From: Bagarius yarrelli
Taxonomy: Eukaryota; Chordata; Actinopteri; Siluriformes; Sisoridae
Length of the DNA: 64,000 nucleotides
Assembly: GCA_005784505.1 (NCBI GenBank)
Contig: VCAZ01000107.1
Span: 372,001-436,000, forward strand
Direction of reading: 5' to 3'
Numbering within the stretch: the first letter of the stretch is position 1; each line of letters starts with the position of its first letter. Shown piece after piece: positions 1 to 11,819 of this stretch. The translations under genes and the position numbers were made by a program. The notes under the pieces were generated by a model. The model was not told the DNA's origin. It saw only the letters and a program-made list of their open reading frames with translations, and searched no databases.

Positions 1-22
1 TAATAATAATAATAATAATAAT
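1..22. repeat. (TAA)n microsatellite at window edge
   Basis: Seven perfect TAA units at the left border of the window. Confidence 0.9.
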
Positions 23-633
23 CGTTAATAAAATGCATTTGGTACATAATTAATAAAACTGTTTTAAATTATAATATCGCCATGCGAAATCTTTTATTTT
101 ATTATTGTCGTTTTGTTTATTATTATTTATTTATTGATTATTTATAAATAAACGTTTACATTTATAGGTAAAATTGGTGATGGTGATTTGACGGTGAATT
201 TCTAAACAAAATTTGATATAAATTAAAACTCAGTTTGTTTTTGTGTTGATCAGTTCAGGAGCCCAGCCTATAGTTTATTATATAAGGGGCGGGGCCAAAT
301 ACGCATCAAACCGATGACGTCTTCCATATAGATACAAAAAAGAGACGAGCTGCTATTTTAGCGAAATTTTGGCAGCAGGCACTTCTTCGATATCCCGTGT
401 CTGCGTCTTCTCTAGTCTATTAATAAAAAGAGATTTAATATGTAAGCTGTCCGAATTAAAGCACTAAGTGACTATAAACAATTCTCTAACTAGCGGAAAT
501 AAACCGCACTGGTCTGTTATTAGCTCATTATTGCGCGGGCATTTAATACTTTAGATTAAACTATTACACAAATATGTTATTCGTTTCTAATTACGAAGGG
601 TGATTGAAAAGAAAGTTGTCATCGTGAACGGGG
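23..633. other. Intron 1 of pappa, no feature seen
   Basis: AT-rich sequence downstream of pappa exon 1 on the minus strand. I see no coding similarity or recognisable transposon in it. Confidence 0.5.
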
Positions 634-635
634 TT

Positions 636-678
<43 letters not shown>

Positions 679-715
679 GGGGGGGGGGGTGGGGGGGGGG
701 GGGGCGGGGGGGGTT
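634..715. repeat. Poly-T then long poly-G tract
   Basis: About 12 T are followed by about 67 bases that are G except for three single T or C interruptions. The minus strand reads as poly-proline (CCC codons), which explains the proline-rich open frames here. It lies inside pappa intron 1. It could form quadruplexes, or be partly an assembly artefact. Confidence 0.9.
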
Positions 716-1182
716 TTTTGCGGGATACCGCACTGGAGAATGACGACTTGAACTTGCGCAACCCGTGAAACTAAACACAGTCGGATATTCGGATAAAAAA
801 AAGAAAACAAATGACTGATTAATATCAACAAATCACAGCATCCATAAGTGTTAAGCTGTGAAATGTTAAATAAGTTGCTTGTTTTTGTTCTGTTTTGTGT
901 AACAAACAATCCTATAAAGACATTTGCTATTAATTAAATGGATACGCAAATATGCGCGCAAAAATAACACCGCTACCAAAGCTACCACAGAACAATGTTA
1001 TACAGAATAAATATAAATTTTATGTGATGTTAATTGCTCATAAGCCCACGGATAACATCTGTATTTATTTAGCTACGTGTTTCGCCAAAAAAACAAAAGC
1101 TTGCAAGTTGCACGTGCGCTCTGCAGTCAAAAAATATCGGGATTACATTGGAATGTGGAAGGAGCAGTAAATCCAAGCAAAC

Positions 1183-1573
1183 CTGCTATCACACTTGGAG
1201 AGCGCTGACCGCCCTCAGGTTTTATCCACATCTCCAGGGTGAAATTACCGCGCGGAACCTCCACGCTCGGTTTAAGCCGCAGTTGATCTCCTCTCCCGCT
1301 GAAGTAAACACTGTTGCGGCCAACCGTTATACTCGTGCTCTCTCCTGGATCACTGAAACGCGCGTGCAGGCGACCCGCTGCACCGGACACCGACCGCTTG
1401 CCCCGCGGCAGCCGCGTGCCACATGCTCCGGGCGACACTCCGCCAGCCTCCCTCGCGCGCACCAGGTCTCTTTTCGACCTGCCTGTCCGCCCCAGTGCGC
1501 CGCACTCACAGCCCAGACACAAGCTGAATACCAAGAGACACGGCAACCAAGTACAAAATAGCAAAAGTTTCAT
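1183..1573 (-). CDS. pappa: Pappalysin-1 (PAPP-A), exon 1, partial gene
   Basis: This is the first coding exon of a secreted metzincin protease that cleaves IGF-binding proteins to release IGF. The ATG at 1573 opens a hydrophobic signal peptide (about residues 1-22). An Arg/Lys-rich propeptide with furin-like sites (GRSKR, PRGKR) follows, and then the start of the laminin-G-like domain with the family signatures YFSGRGDQLRL, TLEMWIKPEGGQRSP and VIAG. The exon ends at a G|GTTTGC donor (last exon base 1183, phase 1), and the reading frame beyond it loses all similarity. The GACGTRLPRGKR stretch resembles PAPP-A more than PAPP-A2, and the N-terminal region is short as in PAPP-A. The catalytic HExxH zinc site, Lin-notch and sushi modules must lie in later exons beyond the left edge. 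Teleosts may carry pappaa and pappab; I cannot tell which this is. Confidence 0.88.
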
Positions 1574-1625
1574 TTTTACGGGGAGCGAATAAAATGTAGC
1601 TTATATAGGTGTATATTTGTTTGTT

Positions 1626-1628
<3 letters not shown>

Positions 1629-1690
<62 letters not shown>
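1629..1690. repeat. (TA)n microsatellite
   Basis: About 31 TA units followed by a T run, starting about 55 bp upstream of the pappa start codon. It therefore lies in the 5' UTR or core promoter of that gene. Open frames across it encode only alternating Ile/Tyr and are not genes. Confidence 0.9.
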
Positions 1691-1699
<9 letters not shown>

Positions 1700-2340
1700 T
1701 TATAGATCAGGAAAACAGCGTCCCTATTCTCTGGCGCGTCGTATTTTTAGGCTTACAGAAGACAGCAGATCCAAACAGCAAGAAAGCGATGCTGTCTTAT
1801 TTTTTTTTCCTTTATAATGTTAAGCCACGACCCCCCCCCCCCCCTCCTTGCCCCTTTCAAAGACACTTCAGCACAGATTGGAGGGGGGTGTATGTTAATT
1901 CATCCAAGTGCTCCACCTTCCCAATTGAATGGAGCCCATTAAAGTGCAGGCAGGACTAATAATCAATCAATCTAGAAAAGAAATTAAATTTCCCTTTCAG
2001 GACTTCTTTTCAGAACCCCATACATTTTACAGGGAATTTGCCCGTTTCCGGAGAATATCACACAGAATATCACACAAAATATCACCGTCTGTGGAGCCAA
2101 CTATAGTAAAGCAGCCTTAAAGTGGAGATGTGGAAAAAAAGCACCTTGTTAATCGTAATGAGGGTATATTTCAGTAAAAGTCGAGGATTTAAGATCAGGC
2201 ACACGGTGTAGGATTTTAATGGTCCAGCGTTCGTTGCTTAGAGGACAGGAAACAATAAAATGATCTTTAAGTTAACGGTGCTCGAAGTTAGGAGCGGGAG
2301 TCACGGGTGGCCTATGACCGCCCCAATAGTTTTCACCTCT

Positions 2341-2371
2341 GTGTGTGTGTGTGTGTGTGTGGGGGGGGGGG
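2341..2371. repeat. (GT)n followed by poly-G
   Basis: Ten GT units run directly into a run of about ten G. Confidence 0.9.
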
Positions 2372-2528
2372 TTCCTCTGCTGGACATATAGCGCCCAGAG
2401 CGCCCCCTGGTGATTACATGTTTAACAATAGTAAGCCGCGACCAAACCCACAGAATTCAAACGAGTGTAAAATTTAGTCGAATGAAGAGATTTGAGTCAT
2501 TCACACAACACATCATCAACTCACACAG

Positions 2529-2530
<2 letters not shown>

Positions 2531-2588
<58 letters not shown>
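2531..2588. repeat. (TA)n microsatellite
   Basis: About 28 uninterrupted TA units. Confidence 0.9.
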
Positions 2589-2591
<3 letters not shown>

Positions 2592-2799
2592 GGCATAGGC
2601 AGTGGTGGGGGCTGAGCCCACCCAAACATCTGTCTTGCCCACCCAATTAAAATTTGGTAACGACAGCGGTATACACATATGTTTTTTTATTTACTTTGTA
2701 CAATTTGTGATTTGATAAAAACAGACTGTATGGAGAGGTACAAGGGAGGGATGCAGAAAGCCCCAACCAATTACAACGCAAAACCAAAAAAAAAGAGTA

Positions 2800-3436
2800 G
2801 TGACAGTAATGTGACTGTAATTTGACAGCGACTGTATTGTAAGAGTGACTGTAATGAGTCTGTGACTGTAATGTGACAGTGACTGTGATGTGACAGTGAA
2901 TGTAATGTGACAGGGACTGTAATGTGACAGTGACTGTAATGTGACAGTGATGGTAATGCAACAGTGACTGTACTGTGAGAGTGACTGTAATGTGACAGGG
3001 ACTGTAATGTGACAGTGACTGTTTTATGACAGTGACTGTAATGTGACAGCGAATGCAATGTGACAGTGATTGTATTGTGACAGTGACTGTAATGTGAGAC
3101 TGAATGTAATGTGACTGTAATATAACAGTGACTGTATTATGACAGTGACTTTAATAAGACAGTGACTGTAATATAACAGTGACTGTGATGTGACATTGAC
3201 TGTATTGTAACAATGACTGTAATGTGACAGTGACTGTGACTGTAATGTGACTGTGACTGTATTGTGACTGTGACTGTATTGTGACAGTGACTGTATTGTG
3301 ACAGTGACGGTGAGTGACAGTGACTTTAATGTGACAGTGACTGTAATATAACAGTGACTTTAATGTGACAGTGAGTGACAGTGACTGTAATGTGACAGTG
3401 ACTGTAATGTGACAGTGACTGTAATGTGACAGTGAC
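2800..3436. repeat. 17-bp minisatellite, about 640 bp
   Basis: A tandem array with unit GTGACAGTGACTGTAAT, imperfect and with shorter variant units. Because 17 is not a multiple of 3, a run of units passes through all three frames and gives a 17-residue protein periodicity on the minus strand (SHYSHCHITVTVTLQ-type). The consensus contains no minus-strand stop codon in any frame. The resulting long open frames are by-products of the repeat. Confidence 0.95.
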
Positions 3437-3554
3437 ACACTTTCGTTGCAGTATGTTAAACTCGCAAAGCGCCACTGATTGATTTTGGCCCATGAGACGA
3501 CCATCAATAGCAGCTTAGATATAGATAAATTTGTTTGGGCATTTGCTAGAAAAA

Positions 3555-3592
3555 ACAGGAGATAGATAGATAGATGGATGGATGGATGGATT
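3555..3592. repeat. (GATA/GATG)n microsatellite
   Basis: Short imperfect tetranucleotide array changing from GATA to GATG units. Confidence 0.8.
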
Positions 3593-5479
3593 TTGCCATG
3601 TTGCTGTAGCTTAGCTTGCTACATTATCCCTGCGCAGCTCCAGTGCAATGACCCTTTATTTAAAGTAACTGATAGCTTCGCTTCCTACATTTTAATAAAC
3701 ACTAAGTGTTTATTTAAAAGTGCTAATTTAATAAATAATGACAAATGTATAAATTAGTAAGGCTTAGGCATTCCTTTTAACGTGGCCATTATTATTAAAT
3801 GTCTTCTGATCACTGCTGCTGAGAAGCTTTCTCATTCCAAACCGCATAATTAAACCTATTTTCTTATAGGTTAATAAACACAAAGCTTTCTTTCCTCAAT
3901 TTTAGATGTCCATCGATCTGCACATCAACTAGTTCCACAGAAAATATATTTTTTTTAAATTTAATTTCTCTTTTCAAATTATTGTTCAAATATTTTATAT
4001 CACTCTAACTTTAAAAAGATTATATTATTGTCTCAATTTGTGTTTATTAATCCAGTCCTTATCCATTCTGAATGCTAAAAATAATTCTTTATTTAACATT
4101 TTAAAAACATATTTGTTCTCATATTGACTTAAAATAATGTCTTCTTAATCAAACCCAAGCAAGATTATCAGTACAACAATATTTTTGCTATTCCATCATT
4201 TAATTGGTTGAATTTTACAGAGTATATATCTCCTCAAACCCACTTCCAAAATTGCCCATCTAGGATATCTGTCTGCCCACCCTGCTATGGCTATCAGAAA
4301 CCGGGCCTGATCATAATCATACAGGAGTTTATCTATCGTTCTAAAACAAGTACTTTACAATTTATTAGCTTGTAAAATCATTTGCATTTCACACTGAATG
4401 TCAGCAAGCAATTTTAGATGCACTTCCCACAGGTATTCTTTTTTGTAGGTGTTTTGGCTTCACAGTTTCAGAGGGTATCCTTGCGAACAAGTGGCATCAA
4501 TTTCACTGAATATCAATAGGAAACTGCTGCATGGGGTGAAGTGGGAAAAACGTGGGGAGCCAATTTAGATCCTCACATTTTCAGTTTACATTTTAATTTG
4601 TCTGTTGTGATGCCTTTGGAGTGGGAAAACTATTATATAGTTAAAATGAAAATATAAGTTATGCATGTAAAAACAGGCCATTTAACTTATACATACAAAA
4701 ATACAGTAAATCTGACCAAAATAAGGATTTAAACACACTTGAAAACCACAGTACACTTGTACAGTTACTTCTACACAGGTTATTATTTTAGTCGTATATT
4801 TCTGTTAATATTTTCTTGCTTTTCTGTAATTTTTGCTTTAAACAATTTAAAATAATGTAAAAGTTTTTTTAAGTGATTAAAAGAAGTATAATCCAGTTAG
4901 TAAATGGCACAATTATGATTGATGTGACATCAGTGGTTCAACTGTAATAATATGAAGATACGAGAGACTTTTTTTGCACAGATAAATCAAAAGTAACGAC
5001 TTTATTCCACATGTCGTCTCTACTGTGTCACATGTCGATTTCTATTGGTTTACAACTACTGGCTTAATGCAGGCCGAGTAGGCCCCTGAAGCGGTCAGGC
5101 CAAAAAAATCAGAAAATAAACAAGTTAATACAGGAACACAAATTTAGGGAAAAAAGGAGATTTACAGATTTACAGAAAAAGACAAAAGGTTCTGTTCTGG
5201 CAAGTAGATATACACAAAACAATTTTCTGCACAAGTCAAAGACACATCAAAATTTATAAAGTAATAAAACCAAATAAAAATCTGTTTTGAACGTTTACAT
5301 CACTACCCCTTTGTTCTACATTTATAACTATATCATAACTAGACTCTTTATTTGCTGCCTGTTTGTTTAACTGATTTAAGTTTTTCACATCGGTTTATAT
5401 TGATGTAGAAATATAGAGTTATAAATGTAGAGTTATATTTATTATTATTTTTGTTTGAGAGGAGTAACATGATAGATAG
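3593..5479. other. Intergenic, no gene seen
   Basis: AT-rich intergenic DNA. The segment at 4926-5100 has the look of a degraded dispersed repeat: its TTCAACTGTAATAATAT core recurs near 43927. I cannot assign a family. Confidence 0.4.
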
Positions 5480-6740
5480 ATAGCGAGGATTGCTGGAGAT
5501 TTTTTCAGCAATCAGAGTCCCTGGAGCAGAAGGGGTTAGGGGTCTTGCTTAGGGACCCAACAGTGGCAGGTAGTGGGGTTTGAGCCAAGGTCTTCCTGGG
5601 CCTCAACACAGAATTATACATAACAACAAAAAGCCACATGACAGGAGAACAACACAGAGCTAAAGACTAAAGAATACGTTAAACCTAAACATAAAATGGT
5701 GCAAACAGTACAAAACAGACAGTGCAAAAAACAATACAAATGTTACTCTAGACAGTGCAAACAGACATACAAAAACAAAACAGCATTCAAAGTTACTGTG
5801 TTTAAACAGAATGCTTTTTGTGTTTATGTGGTGCTGTAAACATTGATTTATGTTGAGTGAATGTGTGTCAGTTAAAGTAGTTCATTTTAGTTCTGAGTGT
5901 TGAGGAGCCTGATGGCTTGAGAAAAGAAACAATTACACATTCGGGTCGTGAAGGCTCGAATGCTACAATACAGATGGTAAGAGTGTAAAAAGTGTGTGTG
6001 AGGGGTGTGTAAGGTTGAACAAAATGCTTTTGGCATAGGGACGATGATGGGCTTTTTTGCTAATGGAGCTAGTGTTGAGTGGTGACTCTTTGCTTTTCTA
6101 AAGTCAACAACTATCTCCTTAGTCGTTTAGAGATAGATTGTTGCACCTTGTATGCTAACTCATCGTTCTTGCTGATGAGACCGACCACGGTTGTGTCATC
6201 GGCGAACTTAATGATGTGAGCTGTGCATTGATACACAGTCATGAGTCAGCAGAGTGAACAGCAGTGGGCTAAGCACACAGCCCTGTGGGGCCCCAGTACT
6301 CAGTGTGGTGGTGCTGGAAATGCTGCTTCCAATCCGGACTGACTGGAGTCTCCCAGTCAGAAAGTCAGGGATCCAATTGCAGAGGGAAGTGTTCAGGTCC
6401 AGCAGGCTCGGCTTTTCGATTAGGTGCTAAGGTGTCTTTATTGTCCAGGTGTGTGAAAGCCAAATGGAGGGTTGTGGTTATGACATAATCCGTGGAGTGG
6501 TTCAGACCATACGCAAACTGTAATGGGTCAAGTGTATGTGAGAGCAGGGTCAAGTGCCTCATGACAAGCCTTTCAAAGCACTTCATCATGATAGGTGTGA
6601 GTGTAAAAGGACGGTAGTTAAGTAGATAGGAGACTTTGAGGGGATGTCTTTTTGGCACAGGGATGATGGTAGCAGTTTTGAGACACGTGGGAACAACAGC
6701 GGTGCACAAGTAGGTGTTGAAGATGTCAGTGAAGACATCT
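5480..6740 (-). mobile_element. L2/Rex/CR1-like LINE, 3' part of ORF2 (decayed)
   Basis: On the minus strand the sequence encodes a reverse transcriptase fragment: PTCLKTATIIPVPK, NYRPFTLTP, MMKCFERLV, and LDPLQFAYGLNHSTD. Shifted frames then give QHHHTEYWGPTGLCA, NTSSISKKAHHR and THPSHT. These are the conserved blocks of the RT and C-terminal region of L2/Rex-type non-LTR retrotransposons. Several frameshifts and an internal deletion show that it is dead. The 5' end (endonuclease) is missing, as expected for a truncated LINE insertion. Confidence 0.8.
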
Positions 6741-6759
6741 AATATTTACAAACTCCACT

Positions 6760-7730
6760 AACAGTAAGTAGAGACAATCACAGACTCTACCACAGCAAGC
6801 CTTACCACACAGATGCAACAGTCTATAAATTCATGCCGTGTCTGCTGGAGTTGGATATATTCCAGTTAATCCAGCAAACATTGGCAAGTATTATGGATGG
6901 AAATGCTGACCGGTTAGGGTTGGTTTTTAGCCTAGCACGGACACCCGCCCACTTTCTGTGCTTTCGCAACACTAATTTTAATGTTGTGGTTAGGGCTGTC
7001 ATGATTATCAAATTTGGGTGAAAATTTTCAATGAAATAACTGCAATTATGATAATTTATTGCCTGTTTGGGGGCTTTAATAATTAATTGTTTGTTTTAAG
7101 ACTTTGACATTTAATTGTTTGTGAAAAACAATTAAGCATTCAAAAAAAGCAACTCAAAGCATTTTATAATCGCTACAATTAGTAAATATTTTATTAAAAA
7201 TTATAGTATTTAACGAAATCCATATTTCCTTAACAAAAGGTGTCTATAATTCCAGTTTTAAAAAGTTTTCTTCAAACTCATTGGACTTTCCATCACTCTG
7301 AATCCTGTAGTATGTCTGAATTTCATTCATACTCATACTTGTAATCGTACTATATACTTTTTTGAGTAAGTAAGTATACACTTACTTAAATGTAGTACAT
7401 ACTGAAGTTGTATTTGATATCACAGGGAAGGGGAATAAGACACTGTGTCAACCTGAAGCACCTGTCTAAGTGATGACATGTCAGGAAGGATAAAGGATTG
7501 TCACATGCATGCTATCTTAGATTTCAGTTCTGAAGAAAAAGCTCTCACAGGCTAGCCAGAAGTCCAGCAGAGACATAGCACCTTGTTTCCTTCACAGGGA
7601 ATCATGGTTGCATGTGTACCCCAATATGTTCATCCTTTATAAGACTATAAGCGAAAGAGAGGAGTGTGCTGTTACAGCTCAAAGCAAGGGCATACTATAC
7701 TTATAGGACGAATAAATAACATCAATAATT
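6760..7730. other. Intergenic, no gene seen
   Basis: No coding similarity. A near-palindromic stretch around 7350-7400 (TTGAGTAAGTAAGTATACAC and its complement) suggests the arm of a small MITE, but no complete element could be delimited. Confidence 0.35.
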
Positions 7731-7734
7731 TTCA

Positions 7735-7900
7735 AAGTTGTTGGACTGCTAACCAAAAGATTATGGGTTTCCAGCACCAAGTTACCACCGCTTGGCCCCT
7801 GAGCAAGGCCTTAACCTTCAATCAGTTGTTAGTTGTATAAATTAAATAAATGTAAGCCACTCTGGATAAGGGCGCCGGCCAAATGCTGTAGATCTAATGT
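7735..7900 (+). mobile_element. tRNA-headed SINE, family 2, copy 1
   Basis: The head reads TTGTTGGACTGCTAACC and is followed by a degraded B box. The body contains CTGAGCAAGGCCTTAACC and the tail TCTGGATAAGGGCGCC. The same order of blocks recurs near 44172, 46958 and 60405, which defines a dispersed family. Confidence 0.75.
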
Positions 7901-7905
7901 ACATT

Positions 7906-9240
7906 TTAAATACATGTACTTTCCACACATAGCCCAGCCTTGGGTGCATATTTGCGTTGACAACTCCAAACAGAAGGAGCCTGCAAATCACCTATTCTTT
8001 TCATGGAGGTGATGGCTAACAAAAAGGCCATTCTAAAGGAGACGGACGAATCTCTTTGTCTGGGCCACAGCTGGATATGTGGGGGAAAAACAGAGTAAAC
8101 AAGTCTTGCCCGCCCAAACTTCCTGTGGTTTAACTGATCTTGCTTGTTAGACCCCATCCTTTTTTTGGAACAATGAAGGAGCAGCTTTAAAAGCCATACT
8201 TTCTCTTGACATTAAGACCCCAGGTTACCCTTTTAACAATAGGGTCTGTGTCTTTTATTTCAAAACCTGAGCCAGCTTTGGGTCTACTGTGGTAGCAAGC
8301 ACCCCTTTGAACCTAGGAGGTGGTGGGCTAAACTGAATTATGTACCCTTTTTGCATACCCAGTTGGTGAGATTAAACTGTTTTGCAGCAGTCAGCAACTA
8401 AACTATAATTGATATCGGAATCTCCACCATGGGCATATTTTCTGGAGCCACATTTCTTACAGATGTTCATAGTAAAAAACTCTCAGGCTCCCAAACTTAT
8501 TCGGCCCTATGGTGCATGCTGGCTAAAAACCCAAAAATGTCTCACTGATAGGTCTAGGGGCTCCATTTTTGGTGTTCAGCCCTCTTCCCCAATGCTCTTT
8601 TCCCAAAATGATGGCCTTAAATTCATGTTCTGTCACGCTAGGGGTGCTTTGACCACATAGGGTGTCTAAAGGCCCTGTGAGAATGGGAACGGTCAGACTA
8701 CATTTCGGAAAGGCTCCTGCTTGGCCTCCTTAAAGTTCCTGTCTCTTTGTTGTGACAAGGCTAGCTGAAGAATTACCAATGGCATAAGCCGTTGCATAGG
8801 AAAAGATTGGTGCACCGACACAGGCATAATGGCATCAGGTGACCAGTACCTGCCTTCATCCAGGTTTTTAAGCAGGTTGGTCTGCAATGACTCTATGGTG
8901 TGCATTGCTGCAATAGCATGACCTGCCACCAAATAGATATTTACCCACTAGCAGTAACATAAATTTAATTGGCCTCGAGGGCAGTATCAGGGCACTTTGG
9001 GCCAACTCAAAGGCCGGGGAGAGATAATACACTAGCCTCCCTCTAACCGTAAGAGGAGTCCAAAAGTTATCAAACAGGCAGGTGCAAGCAAAGCATTTAA
9101 GGCAAAAGTGGCTTGCATTGCACACATCCAACTTGAGAGAAATCTGTGCATGCATGCTCCATGCCTAAGCAAGCTGCACAAACTATATGTTGTGCTTGTC
9201 AATCTCGAAGGTGAAATGGGGCAAGGTGACATATCCTACA
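7906..9240 (-). mobile_element. DIRS-type tyrosine-recombinase retrotransposon relic
   Basis: On the minus strand the distal part (8693-8932) reads GHAIAAMHT...NLLKNLDEG, like the gag region of fish DIRS elements. The proximal part (7906-8157) reads FRMAFLLAITSMKRIGDLQAPSV, which matches the start of the DIRS tyrosine recombinase domain. Gag therefore precedes the recombinase in the expected order on this strand. The RT/RNase H part that should sit between them is absent or unreadable. Stops and frameshifts show it is inactive. Confidence 0.65.
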
Positions 9241-10029
9241 TATCTGATTTGAGACAGACAAACATTAAAATAGACAGATAATTTACATAAAGTGCTTCAT
9301 GATATCAGCACAGCCTGATACGTGTTTGTGAGTTTTTAATTGTTTGTTTATTCTTGTTGGATTTTCACTTCAGTCAGTACCGTACCTTGTCAATTTGGGA
9401 TAGTTCTCTCAGTGGACCTTCAGTTGTAATTGTAATATGTTTGTTTTAATGTGTGACTTTTTCTTTTTCCTTATTTAGTGTGATTGTTGAGCCTCTATGC
9501 TGACACATGTCACACTAAATGTCATGTTTTTCATTCTGTTTTGTGACCCTCTCTTCCCTAGACATTATATTAACAGAATTTGGTGCCTGTCAAAGGAATT
9601 GAGTTGTTTGGAATTGAGGAATTGAGCTCCTGGACTGGGTTGTAAATGCCTTTGTTGAACTTGTGAGACTAAATAGGGGGTCAATGTACTTTTTTTTTTA
9701 CTTGGCTTTTTACTTGGCTGCTTTTTGCTTTTTTTGATGCTATTGTGGGAGCTAAAATTGAAGATTAATGAGCTTGCTGGTGCTAAAGAAAAGAATGTGT
9801 GGCTTTGTTTTGCAAGTTAAGCTAAGAGAGCTAGATCTCAATGTGAAAGAAGACTGTGGCTCAGCACATTAAAGCTTCAAGTGATGGTCAGCTATAATGC
9901 TAAGTGTGGCAATGGGATCAAAGACATATGGGCTGGGCAGCATAGACACATAGCTGGAGGCTAAGGCTATACAGTGGGCCCACTCCACCACTATAATCTG
10001 GGCTCTCTAGTTCATCAGCATTTGTGCCA
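9241..10029. other. Intergenic, possible 5' flank of gypsy relic
   Basis: No gene recognised. It may include the degraded 5' region of the gypsy-like element that follows, but I found no LTR pair. Confidence 0.35.
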
Positions 10030-10580
10030 ATAGTTGATTCTGTTCAGAGACCCAGTGATGGTTTCGCTGATTTATCTGCTGTCTGACCTTACCGCCATTT
10101 ACGAAGCAGAAGTAGACGCCTTACGGAACAGAAGTTAAATGCGCAAATTGGGCTTACTGCAAATTTGTCCAGTAAAACTCAAGAGTTTTCAGCTGCATTA
10201 CTTATTTAAAACTCTCTTGACTATGATATAGTAAAGTCTGCTGTGCAAAAAACATATGACTTGGTTCTGGAAGCTTATCATTTTCCAGTAAAATTAGTAC
10301 TTTTAAGCATTTTCAAGAGTTGATATTGTTAGAAGCCCTTAAAGCATGTGTCCTCTAACAATGCTGCTATTATAGCTGATAAGTTTGTGTTGACTCATCG
10401 GAATGTGTTTTCTTCTCCAGACAAAAATTCTGTCTCCAGTTGTAGAGAGTTTAGAACTACTTCAATCTGTCCGTTGTTCTGTTAAAACAGGGCTGTCTGG
10501 TGGACCATAAATCAAATCCAAATCATATTTGCGACAGTCAGGTCTGTTTTTCCTGCCTTGACCTAAGTCACTTAATCTCA
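10030..10580 (+). mobile_element. Ty3/gypsy-like retroelement relic, gag part
   Basis: Conceptual translation with shifts gives AAIIADKFVLTHRNVFSSP, preceded by a region resembling a SCAN-like gag (Y..VKSA....YDLVLEAY). A CxxC-type segment follows. The blocks match the gag of fish Ty3/gypsy elements. Many stops are present. Confidence 0.55.
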
Positions 10581-11819
10581 GAGAGTGAGTCATAAAAACA
10601 AGAGTTGTGGTTCCAAGCCTTAAAATTAAGCTTTAGTGCAATTAATACCTGAGTTAATGGATTTGTTAATTGCTGCCTATCATCACTTTGTTTCTTTTGG
10701 TTCAGTTTTACTTCCCCTGATTTTGAGGTACAGCTGGGAAGGACTTTAAGAGACATGGGAACCATGCAGTCACTTCTATTGGAGAAGCATTTTCATCTGA
10801 GTTTTTATACAGGTAGTAATCTGTTAATCCACAGATGTGAAATTAGATTTGTAATGTTTCCCTTCCCTAATGAGTGTATTTGGAATCTGACCTAGTTACA
10901 GGATCACAGACAATGGGTGTGTTCCCATTTACCTGAAAATTGTGTCAGCTTGTTGGTGGTAAGGTTTTTCCTAGACCTATTGTAACACACAAACCTAGTG
11001 TTAATTACCTGACCCCTCCCCAAATTCTCTGCCAGGTTTCATGCCTGTGTTGTAACAGTACACAGTCAAGGACATCTAAAATCCTCTTAAACTTTTAAAT
11101 ACTAAAATAATATAGTAATATATTATTTTCTTAACCTGATGGTGACAATTGTGAGTTGTTTTATACCTGAACTGTATCAAAACCTATAAAATTATTAGGA
11201 AAATTATTATTAGAAAATTATAGTGAATTATTATTATTAGATCATTTTTATGATTTAACAAAGACCTGGTTGCTGCCCAGACCAGCCAGATGATTCTTCT
11301 ATAGATAGTGAGATTTAATGATTCTTAATACCTACTACAGGAAAAATATTTATGCAAATATATAATTATTCATAAATGAGTTAAGTAATAAATAATAATT
11401 GATGCATTTGGCTATAAAAACAACTGTGTATGAGTGTAAAAAGATAAAATGAAACAAAAAACACTTTATAAGCGAGAATCTTTATCTTGCATCATTAATG
11501 ACTACATTTATATTTTAACTGCAGCATGTAATAAACAAGAATGATGTTGGTTATTGCGAATGCATTAAATTCGTACTATTGACATTTTGCAATACACACA
11601 CACAGCACTGGATAAAATCCCAAACCGGCCCCTGATGGTCGTAAAATAAATTATGATACCGAGTAAGATTCCTTTCCACTTCCATGAATGGGAGATTGTG
11701 AAGACCCCGTAGATAGTGCACATTATGTCACAAAATTAGAATTAAAAATTAGACATAGAAATTAAAAAGTGGCAAGTGCCTCTAACATCTTGTGGCTTAA
11801 AAATATCAGCATTTGTGAC
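10581..11819. other. Decayed middle of gypsy-like relic or intergenic
   Basis: No readable protein signal; AT-rich. By position this should hold the protease and early RT of the relic, but nothing is recognisable. Confidence 0.3.

Noticed and set aside
619..909. Proline-rich minus-strand frames
   Set aside because: The proline run is the poly-G tract read as CCC; there is no domain on either side.
2647..3507. Three long minus-strand frames rich in Ser, His, Thr and Val
   Set aside because: They are translations of the 17-bp minisatellite; their 17-residue period equals three repeat units.
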